Origin: an uncultured Lachnospiraceae bacterium
GTDB lineage: Bacteria; Bacillota; Clostridia; Lachnospirales; Lachnospiraceae
Length of the DNA: 12,673 nucleotides
NCBI GenBank assembly: GCA_958426095.1
Contig: CATZYB010000059.1
Coordinates: forward strand, 1 to 12,673
Reading direction: 5' to 3'
Every line of letters starts with the position of its first letter. The stretch's first letter is position 1. The notes beneath the pieces are model-generated. The model was given only the letters and a program-made list of their open reading frames with translations, searched no databases and was not told where the DNA came from. This document shows, piece after piece, positions 1 through 4,604 of this stretch. The position numbers and the translations under genes were made by a program.

Positions 1-1
1 A

Positions 2-271
2 AATTTGCGGTTCAGAATCCCTTCCTTTGGATTTCTCGGCTTCTCGGACAGCAAACATTCAATTTTCAGAATCGGATTTTCAGGAAACTGGTATAGTCTG
101 GCGGCGTTTGCAGCAGGCATGGTTTTCCTGAATCTTGTATTGTTTGTTCCGGTGTTAAAGCGATTGTTCCTTGTGTCAGCGCTGACATTTGGTCAGTTTG
201 GAATGATCTATTTATTGGCGGTGATTCCGACCGTGATCATTCAGATATACAAAATCATTCGTGAACGCTAA
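2..271 (+). CDS. Cation-transporting P-type ATPase, C-terminal fragment
   Basis: This is the 3' end of a gene that begins before the window; the frame is open from base 2, so the TTG at 5 is not a true start. The 89 visible residues hold a segment of the form S-x-K-H-S-I-F-x-I-G-F followed by two hydrophobic stretches and a basic tail (IIRER). This is the layout of the last two transmembrane helices of Ca2+/Mg2+-type P-type ATPases (cation ATPase C-terminal domain). The catalytic DKTGT motif would lie upstream and cannot be seen, so the transported ion is unknown. The stretch between residues N-L-R and S-D-S-K-H looks about a dozen residues longer than I expect for the family. The gene ends in the shared hairpin terminator at 281-326. 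Confidence 0.7.
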   Translation, partial: NLRFRIPSFGFLGFSDSKHSIFRIGFSGNWYSLAAFAAGMVFLNLVLFVPVLKRLFLVSALTFGQFGMIYLLAVIPTVIIQIYKIIRER

Positions 272-280
272 AATTAAAAA

Positions 281-326
281 GCGAGACTCCGCGGCTCTGG
301 CAAATGGGCTGTGGAGTCTCTTTTAA
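281..326. terminator. Bidirectional intrinsic terminator
   Basis: A 13-bp stem (283-295 with 308-320, two G-U pairs on the plus-strand RNA) closes a 12-base loop. It is followed by TTTT on the plus strand and preceded by an A-rich run (271-280) that becomes a U-run on the minus strand. It lies between the convergent ATPase and aldehyde dehydrogenase genes and can end both. Confidence 0.85.
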
Positions 327-339
327 TTAAAGGTAAGAA

Positions 340-1827
340 TTAAGGCGCTGGATAGAATCCTGTTGGTGATTCACTTAAATTGATCATAATATTTTTCATT
401 TGAGTATAATGTTCCAGAATCACTTTATGTGTTTCGCGGCCGATACCGGAGGTCTTGTAACCGCCAAACGGAGCGCCCTCCGGAATGGCATTGTATGTAT
501 TTACCCACATACGTCCGGTTTCAATGCCTCTTGCTACGCGGAGCGCCCGGTTGATATCTCTTGTCCATACAGCTCCGCCAAGACCGTATTCACTGTCGTT
601 GGCCATTTCGATGACTTCTTCTTCGGTTTTGAATTTCAGGATGCAGGCGACAGGACCGAAGATTTCTTCCTGGGCTACCCGCATATCGTTGGTAACGTTA
701 CCGAGAAGTGTCGGGCGCATAAAGCAGCCTTTACCAAGTTCGCCGTCGGTGATGGCTTCGCCGCCGCAGAGGACTTTAGCGCCTTCGGATTTTCCGATGT
801 CGATATAGCCAAGAATTTTCTTCAGCTGTCCCTGGTTGATCTGGCATCCCATCTGAGTATCTGCTTCCCATGGAACGCCGACTTTCACAGCGTTAAACCG
901 GCGCACGGCTTCTTCGACAAATTTATCATAGATGCTTTCCTGAACAAATACACGGGAACCTGCACAGCATACCTGTCCCTGATTGAACAGGATGCCCATC
1001 TGGAGACCGTCCATAGCCATTTCAAAATCACAATCCTCAAAGAAAATGTTGGCTGATTTTCCGCCGAGTTCCAATGTGGATGGAATTAATTTCTGAGCCG
1101 CAGCCAGGGCTACATCCCGGCCGACTTCGGTAGAACCGGTGAAAGCCAGTTTTCGGAAGCCCTTATGATCCAGCATATACTGTCCGGCTTTGGAACCGGA
1201 ACCGGTAATAACGTTAAATACGCCGGCAGGAATAACATCCTGGATCAGGCGGGCAAATTCAAGGACGCTCAGGGAAGTGGTGCTTGACGGCTTAAATACG
1301 GTACAGCATCCGCTGGCCAGAACCGGCGCCAGCTTCCAGGCCGCCATAAGAAATGGGAAATTCCATGGAACGATCTGTCCGACAACACCGATCGGCTCTC
1401 TTAAAATCAAACTTAAAGTATCGCTGCCAAGCATATTGGCGCTGCCCTCTTCGGCCATGATACAGCCGGCAAAGTAACGGAAATGCTGTGCGGACATCGG
1501 AATATCCACGGACATGGTTTCACGGATCGGTTTGCCGTTGTCCAGAGATTCTACCATGGCCAAATGTTCTGCATTAGCGTCGATGATATCTGCAATTTTG
1601 TTTAAAATGGCGGCACGCTCATTTACTGTAATGTTTTTCCATGTTTTAAAAGCCTTCCATGCGGCGTCTACCGCGCTGTCCACATCTTCTTTTGTAGCCT
1701 CTGCACACTCGGCCAGAACTTCATTATCGGCCGGGCAGGTACTTTTAAATGTATGTCCGTCGGAGGCGTCACGCCATTCTCCGCCGATAAACAATTGATA
1801 TTTTTCCTGAAGGTTTACGTTTTTCAT
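340..1827 (-). CDS. NAD(P)-dependent aldehyde dehydrogenase
   Basis: A 495-residue cytosolic enzyme oxidising an aldehyde to the acid with NAD(P)+. The whole ALDH fold is present: Rossmann-type cofactor region with PWNFP (154-158, oxyanion Asn156), FKPS (Lys179) and GSTEVG (231-236), general base Glu253 in ELGGKS, and catalytic Cys287 in GQVCCAGSR. The C-terminal oligomerisation arm contains PFGGYKTSGIGRE. The length is normal for the superfamily. I chose the ATG at 1827 because GAAAGGAG lies 7-8 bases upstream; the frame stays open to 1974, but that extension covers the promoter and is not protein-like. The nearest relatives are broad-specificity ALDHs similar to ALDH1/2; the substrate cannot be read from sequence. 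It is a single-gene unit with its own promoter at 1904-1932 and the terminator at 281-326. Confidence 0.93.
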   Translation of the reverse strand: MKNVNLQEKYQLFIGGEWRDASDGHTFKSTCPADNEVLAECAEATKEDVDSAVDAAWKAFKTWKNITVNERAAILNKIADIIDANAEHLAMVESLDNGKPIRETMSVDIPMSAQHFRYFAGCIMAEEGSANMLGSDTLSLILREPIGVVGQIVPWNFPFLMAAWKLAPVLASGCCTVFKPSSTTSLSVLEFARLIQDVIPAGVFNVITGSGSKAGQYMLDHKGFRKLAFTGSTEVGRDVALAAAQKLIPSTLELGGKSANIFFEDCDFEMAMDGLQMGILFNQGQVCCAGSRVFVQESIYDKFVEEAVRRFNAVKVGVPWEADTQMGCQINQGQLKKILGYIDIGKSEGAKVLCGGEAITDGELGKGCFMRPTLLGNVTNDMRVAQEEIFGPVACILKFKTEEEVIEMANDSEYGLGGAVWTRDINRALRVARGIETGRMWVNTYNAIPEGAPFGGYKTSGIGRETHKVILEHYTQMKNIMINLSESPTGFYPAP

Positions 1828-1903
1828 AATGATTCTCCTTTCAAATCCCATAAAAAGATGGCAGTCAACTGGATTCATATAGTTGTGCCACGACTGTGGT
1901 ATT

Positions 1904-1932
1904 ATTGTACAATATGCAAAATTATCTGTCAA
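1904..1932 (-). promoter_or_regulatory. Sigma-A promoter of the aldehyde dehydrogenase gene
   Basis: On the minus strand, TTGACA (1932-1927), a 17-base spacer and TACAAT (1909-1904) form a near-consensus promoter. It predicts a leader of about 70 bases. The -10 sits inside a perfect 12-bp palindrome TATTGTACAATA (1903-1914), and CCAC-N4-GTGG lies just downstream (1888-1899), so repressor control is plausible. Confidence 0.82.
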
Positions 1933-1965
1933 CTTAAGTTTATTTATTAACATTATCTGATAAAA

Positions 1966-1991
1966 TAATAACATAAATGAAAATGTTATTA
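1966..1991. repeat. AT-rich inverted repeat in the divergent intergenic region
   Basis: TAATAACAT (1966-1974) and its exact complement ATGTTATTA (1983-1991) are separated by 8 bases. It lies upstream of both divergent promoters, behind the -35 of the aldehyde dehydrogenase gene. It could be a binding site for an activator or repressor; AT-richness makes chance a real alternative. Nothing else in the 271-base gap between the two genes looks coding. Confidence 0.4.
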
Positions 1992-2014
1992 AGAAAATTT
2001 ATCAACCCAGACTA

Positions 2015-2043
2015 TAGACAAATCAGGAAAAGTATAGTATCCT
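2015..2043 (+). promoter_or_regulatory. Promoter of the DUF3793-flavodoxin-DUF2325 operon
   Basis: TAGACA (2015-2020), a 17-base spacer and TATCCT (2038-2043) fit a sigma-A promoter. The tandem DtxR-type operators begin 4 bases after the -10, so they cover the predicted start of transcription. Confidence 0.6.
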
Positions 2044-2047
2044 TGTG

Positions 2048-2079
2048 GTTAGTTAGAGCTAACGTTAGTTTAAGCTAAC
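2048..2079. promoter_or_regulatory. Two tandem DtxR-type operators
   Basis: Two perfect copies of GTTAG-N6-CTAAC abut with no gap, at 2048-2063 and 2064-2079. The arrangement resembles the core of DtxR/IdeR iron boxes (TTAGGTTAGGCTAACCTAA). The same 16-bp form occurs at 4027, 4055 and 4561 beside the feo genes, and a DtxR-family gene lies at 3531-3917. Placed over the transcription start, they should repress when metal is plentiful. Confidence 0.82.
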
Positions 2080-2098
2080 CAAGAAGGGGTGAAATGAA

Positions 2099-2698
2099 AT
2101 GCTGACATGGTGGTGGCATCAGCCTTTAGAAGTGAAAATCGCAGGACAATGTGCACCGGTGTTGGCGGGGGTGAAACCGTCCAATATGCTGGTTCTTGAA
2201 AACAAACATATTAGAGATGTCGTTCGGACTCTGGAAGGAACCGGATTATCCTGGCGGTGCCTTTATGCCGGGAGTGAAAAAAACATCTGGCTGCTTTATC
2301 GAAAGGAGGCTCTCCAGGAAATCGTATCCAGGGAAGAAGAAAGGATGTTCCTGAGGGAAAAAGGTTATGGGGAAGATCGGCTGGATCAGATGCTTGTGCG
2401 GCTTGGACAGCGGTTCAGACAGTATCGCAAAGGCAAGGAATCCGCACAGCCAGACATTCAGTTTCCGCATGAAATGGGAGTGTTTCTCGGATATCCGATG
2501 GCTGATGTGAAGGGCTTCATTAAATATGAGGGGAAAAATTATTTATACTCCGGCTACTGGAAGGTTTATGAAAATGTGGAGGAACGCAAGCAGTTGTTTG
2601 AGAGCTACGAGCAGATACGAAACGTATTTATTCAGGAGGCGGAAAAGGGCAAGAATCTCTGGGAGATTACTACCGAATGGCAGTGTATGACTGCATAA
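2099..2698 (+). CDS. DUF3793 family protein
   Basis: A 199-residue soluble protein I recognise as DUF3793, whose function is unknown. Family hallmarks in order: CAPVLAGVKPSN (18-29), a central YRKE...EERMFLREKGY segment (about 67-90), a basic RFRQYRKGKE stretch (about 106-115), and FPHEMGVFLGYP..DVKGF with NYLYSGYWKVY towards the C-terminus (about 123-157). I see no signal peptide or membrane helix. AAGGGGTG at 2084-2091 supports the ATG at 2099; the ATG at 2094 stops after three codons. It is the first gene of an operon with flavodoxin and DUF2325 under two iron-box-type operators. This points to a role in the response to iron limitation, but the biochemical function is not known and I do not assign one. 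Confidence 0.85.
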   Translation: MLTWWWHQPLEVKIAGQCAPVLAGVKPSNMLVLENKHIRDVVRTLEGTGLSWRCLYAGSEKNIWLLYRKEALQEIVSREEERMFLREKGYGEDRLDQMLVRLGQRFRQYRKGKESAQPDIQFPHEMGVFLGYPMADVKGFIKYEGKNYLYSGYWKVYENVEERKQLFESYEQIRNVFIQEAEKGKNLWEITTEWQCMTA

Positions 2699-2703
2699 AT
2701 AAG

Positions 2704-2722
2704 AATAAACGGAAAGTTTATT
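2704..2722 (+). other. Small hairpin between DUF3793 and flavodoxin genes
   Basis: AATAAAC (2704-2710) and GTTTATT (2716-2722) form a 7-bp stem with a GGAAA loop, inside a 66-base AT-rich spacer. It is too weak and lacks a proper U-run to be a convincing terminator. It may be an RNA-processing or stability element that raises flavodoxin relative to DUF3793. Confidence 0.4.
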
Positions 2723-2764
2723 ATATATTAAAAATAAAATTAAAATCATAGGAGGAACAAAAAA

Positions 2765-3196
2765 ATGAGTGAAATTTTGGTTGTGTACTGGAGCGGTACA
2801 GGAAATACAGAAGCTATGGCCGGATTCGTTGGTCAGGGGATTAAAGAAGGCGGGAAGGAAGCAAAAGTTGTTTCCGTCAGCGATATTACACCGGACGCTT
2901 TAAAAGACTGCCCGGTATTCGCTTTGGGCTGCCCGTCCATGGGAGCTGAACAGCTTGAAGAAGGCGAAATGGAACCATTTGTTGAAGCAGTAAAGGCTTT
3001 TGCCAGCGGTAAGACGATCGGTTTATTTGGTTCTTATGGCTGGGGCGATGGTGAATGGATGCGTACATGGGTATCCGATATGGAAAGCGTTGGCGCACGC
3101 GTGCTTGGCGGAGAAGATGCGATCTGCCAGGAAGCTCCGAATGAGGAAGCACAGGAAGCGTGCATTGATTTAGGCAAGGATTTGGCCAAAGCATAA
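2765..3196 (+). CDS. Flavodoxin (short-chain)
   Basis: A 143-residue FMN-binding electron carrier of the short-chain flavodoxin family. The phosphate loop SGTGNTE is at residues 10-16, the first flavin-contact loop lies around GCPSMGAEQLEEGEME (55-70), and the second around GSYGWGDGEW (89-98). These are the three signature loops of clostridial flavodoxins, and the protein is acidic as expected. AGGAGG upstream of ATG 2765 is strong. Flavodoxins typically replace ferredoxin when iron is scarce, which agrees with the iron-box-like operators in front of the operon. Its redox partners cannot be told from sequence. Confidence 0.95.
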   Translation: MSEILVVYWSGTGNTEAMAGFVGQGIKEGGKEAKVVSVSDITPDALKDCPVFALGCPSMGAEQLEEGEMEPFVEAVKAFASGKTIGLFGSYGWGDGEWMRTWVSDMESVGARVLGGEDAICQEAPNEEAQEACIDLGKDLAKA

Positions 3197-3213
3197 AGGC
3201 AGGTGTTTGAAAG

Positions 3214-3492
3214 ATGAGTATCGTAATTGTAGGCGGACATGACCGGATGGTCAGCCAGTATAAGAAAATTTGTAAAAATTATAATCATAAGGTGAAAGTG
3301 TTCACCCATATGTCTGCAGATTTAAATAAGCAAATGGGGAGACCGGATGTGTTCATTTTGTTTACAAATACGGTCTCGCATAAAATGGTGCGCTGTGCAG
3401 TAGATGAGGCGAGAAGGAGTAACGCTCAGGTCATCCGCTGTCATACAAGCAGCGGCGCAGCATTGACGGACATCCTTGAAAATGTTGGTTAA
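3214..3492 (+). CDS. DUF2325 domain protein
   Basis: A 92-residue protein matching DUF2325: a short Rossmann-like fold starting MSIVIVGGHDRM (GGH at 7-9), a middle strand RPDVFILFTNTVSHKM (His56) and a final IRCHTSSG segment (Cys76, His77), with another Cys at 61. The conserved His and Cys residues could bind a metal or cofactor; that is inference, and the family function is not established to my knowledge. It starts 17 bases after the flavodoxin stop with AGGTG 8 bases before the ATG, so the two are co-transcribed. It is the last gene of the operon before the bidirectional terminator. Confidence 0.85.
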   Translation: MSIVIVGGHDRMVSQYKKICKNYNHKVKVFTHMSADLNKQMGRPDVFILFTNTVSHKMVRCAVDEARRSNAQVIRCHTSSGAALTDILENVG

Positions 3493-3500
3493 TACGGAAA

Positions 3501-3528
3501 AAGAGCCGCTCTTGACAGGGCGGCTCTT
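3501..3528. terminator. Bidirectional intrinsic terminator
   Basis: A perfect 9-bp stem AAGAGCCGC (3501-3509) with GCGGCTCTT (3520-3528) and a 10-base loop. The A-run before it gives a U-run for the minus-strand regulator gene, whose stop is at 3531-3533; the plus-strand side has a looser T-rich tail. It separates the convergent DUF2325 and regulator genes. Confidence 0.85.
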
Positions 3529-3530
3529 GC

Positions 3531-3917
3531 CTATTTGTTTTCTGAACTTTTCATTCCGATAGCAACATGAGCTTTGATAGCCTGAAAGCTTTCAGGGCTG
3601 ATCACATGTTCAATGCGGCAGGCATCCCGCGCAGCGATCTCGCTGTCTACACCGAGAAATTCCAGCCAGCTGGATAGCAAGGTGTGACGTTCATAGATTG
3701 TTTCAGCAATTTTGAGACCGCTTGCAGTTAAGGAGATGTGCCCATGCTCATTGACGGTGATGTATCCGTTCTCACGGAGGTTCTTCATGGCAACGCTGAC
3801 GCTTGGTTTTGAAAAACCGAGTTCAGTTGCGATATCGATTGAACGAACCTGCGGATGCCGTTGGCTTAACACGAGAATGGTTTCAAGATAATTTTCAGCA
3901 GATTCCTGTATTTTCAC
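3531..3917 (-). CDS. DtxR/MntR-family metal-dependent transcriptional regulator
   Basis: A 128-residue regulator with an N-terminal winged helix (about 1-62, recognition helix near SKPSVSVAMKNLR) and a metal-binding/dimerisation domain (about 63-125). It lacks the SH3-like third domain of DtxR and is MntR-sized. Compared with DtxR, primary-site ligands Cys100, Glu103 and His104 (ACRIEHVIS) are present, as is His78, but the residue matching DtxR Met10/MntR Asp8 is Asn9. The second-site Glu (DtxR Glu83) is Ser82 and DtxR His98 is Ala96. The Cys-x-x-Glu-His set favours iron over manganese. It starts at GTG 3917, with GGGGGAG 6 bases upstream. It is divergent from feoA and flanked by five DtxR-type palindromes, so it is the probable regulator of both neighbouring operons. 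Confidence 0.9.
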   Translation of the reverse strand: MKIQESAENYLETILVLSQRHPQVRSIDIATELGFSKPSVSVAMKNLRENGYITVNEHGHISLTASGLKIAETIYERHTLLSSWLEFLGVDSEIAARDACRIEHVISPESFQAIKAHVAIGMKSSENK

Positions 3918-3949
3918 GAGTAACTCCCCCTGTCCAATGTATTATTACT

Positions 3950-3977
3950 ATTATAACATAGAAAAAAGGAAAAACAA
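3950..3977 (-). promoter_or_regulatory. Promoter of the DtxR-family gene
   Basis: On the minus strand a consensus TATAAT (3955-3950) lies upstream of the GTG start, with a modest TTGTTT (3977-3972) 16 bases before it. No GTTAG-N6-CTAAC palindrome overlaps it; the nearest operators start about 50 bases upstream, at 4027, so strong autoregulation is not obvious. Confidence 0.6.
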
Positions 3978-4015
3978 AGGGGAAAACATTTTGGAAAAAA
4001 ATTCTCAAAAAAGAC

Positions 4016-4044
4016 TTGACAATCAGGTTAGCGAGTGCTAATCT
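4016..4044 (+). promoter_or_regulatory. feo operon promoter
   Basis: A consensus -35 TTGACA (4016-4021) is followed after 17 bases by TAATCT (4039-4044). The first DtxR-type operator (4027-4042) fills the spacer and half of the -10, so a bound repressor would exclude RNA polymerase. Confidence 0.7.
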
Positions 4045-4070
4045 ATGAGATGAGGTTAGAATTTCCTAAC
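4027..4070. promoter_or_regulatory. Two DtxR-type operators at the feoA promoter
   Basis: GTTAG-N6-CTAAT (4027-4042) lies between -35 and -10, and GTTAG-N6-CTAAC (4055-4070) lies just after the predicted transcription start. They are 28 bases apart start to start. Both share the exact half-sites and 6-base spacing of the tandem pair at 2048-2079. Confidence 0.85.
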
Positions 4071-4084
4071 TCAGAAAGGGAGAG

Positions 4085-4300
4085 ATGATGATGCCTTTAA
4101 CAATGGCGAAAGCTGGAGAAGAGAACACAATAATAAAGATTGGCGGCAAAGAAGAAGTACGCCGATTTCTGGAAAGTCTTGGATTTGTTACCGGGTCCAT
4201 TGTTTCAGTAGTTTCTGAGATGAATGGAAATGTGATCGTTAATGTGAAAGGTTCACGTGTGGCCATCAGTAAAGAGATGGCTAATAAGATCATGATTTAA
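4085..4300 (+). CDS. feoA: FeoA family protein (first copy)
   Basis: A 71-residue small protein with the SH3-like FeoA fold: a short beta segment, an alpha segment EEVRRFLESLGFVTGS (typical L-x-x-x-G-x-x-x-G turn) and a terminal V-x-V-x-G-S-R-V-A-I-S strand pair. FeoA is thought to modulate FeoB at the membrane. Three in-frame ATGs occur at 4085, 4088 and 4091; AAAGGGAG at 4075-4082 is best spaced for the second or third, so the true protein may be 69-70 residues. It is the first gene of the feo operon, 16 bases before the second feoA. It differs clearly from the second copy, so the pair is not a recent duplication. Confidence 0.88.
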   Translation: MMMPLTMAKAGEENTIIKIGGKEEVRRFLESLGFVTGSIVSVVSEMNGNVIVNVKGSRVAISKEMANKIMI

Positions 4301-4316
4301 GTAGGAGGAAAAAAGG

Positions 4317-4538
4317 ATGCAGACATTAAAGGATGTAAAATGCGGTCAAAGTGTGTCCGTAGTGAAGCTCCACGGCGAAGGCGCGGTAAAACGCCGGATT
4401 ATGGATATGGGCATTACAAAAGGTACTGAGGTATATATCCGTAAAGTTGCGCCTCTGGGAGACCCAGTGGAAGTGACTGTCAGAGGATATGAATTGTCCT
4501 TGAGAAAGGCAGATGCACAGATGATAGAAGTACAGTAA
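4317..4538 (+). CDS. feoA: FeoA family protein (second copy)
   Basis: A 73-residue FeoA with the classical pattern: L-x-x-V-K-C-G-x-x-x-x-V start, AVKRRIMDMGITKGTEV helix-turn, the APLGDP loop and V-x-G-Y-x-L-S-L-R-K-A-D-A strand followed by an -IEV- end. APLGDP is a hallmark of canonical FeoA, so of the two copies this is the more typical one. GTAGGAGG precedes the ATG. Its stop codon sits in the loop of a hairpin with a U-run (4528-4550), and a DtxR-type operator follows, so its expression can be uncoupled from feoB. Confidence 0.92.
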   Translation: MQTLKDVKCGQSVSVVKLHGEGAVKRRIMDMGITKGTEVYIRKVAPLGDPVEVTVRGYELSLRKADAQMIEVQ

Positions 4539-4550
4539 TGTACTTTTTTT
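4528..4550 (+). terminator. Intrinsic terminator/attenuator between feoA2 and feoB
   Basis: AAGTACA (4528-4534) pairs with TGTACTT (4539-4545) around a 4-base loop containing the feoA2 stop codon, followed by seven T residues (4544-4550). The stem is short and AT-rich, so termination is probably partial. Ribosomes finishing feoA2 would cover the stem, which could couple feoA2 translation to read-through into feoB. Confidence 0.6.
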
Positions 4551-4560
4551 ACAGCTATAG

Positions 4561-4576
4561 GTTAGAATTGACTAAT
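4561..4576. promoter_or_regulatory. DtxR-type operator before feoB
   Basis: GTTAG-N6-CTAAT at 4561-4576 has the same half-sites and spacing as the four other copies in the window. It lies between the hairpin and the feoB ribosome site. A weak promoter may overlap it (TTTACA 4548-4553, then TAATCA 4573-4578 with a long 19-base gap), giving feoB its own regulated start; the promoter is uncertain, the operator is clear. Confidence 0.75.
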
Positions 4577-4604
4577 CATAGGGGAAGAAGGAGGATGTTA
4601 TAAG

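Noticed and set aside
400..1056. 218-codon open frame on the plus strand
   Set aside because: It is antisense to the aldehyde dehydrogenase, whose domains and ribosome site are clear. The translation has no family resemblance and no ribosome site.
1828..1974. N-terminal extension of the aldehyde dehydrogenase
   Set aside because: It covers the consensus promoter and ribosome site, and the translated residues do not resemble the family.
2704..2722. Terminator separating DUF3793 from flavodoxin
   Set aside because: The stem is seven mostly A-T pairs and is not followed by a U-run; the genes are probably co-transcribed.
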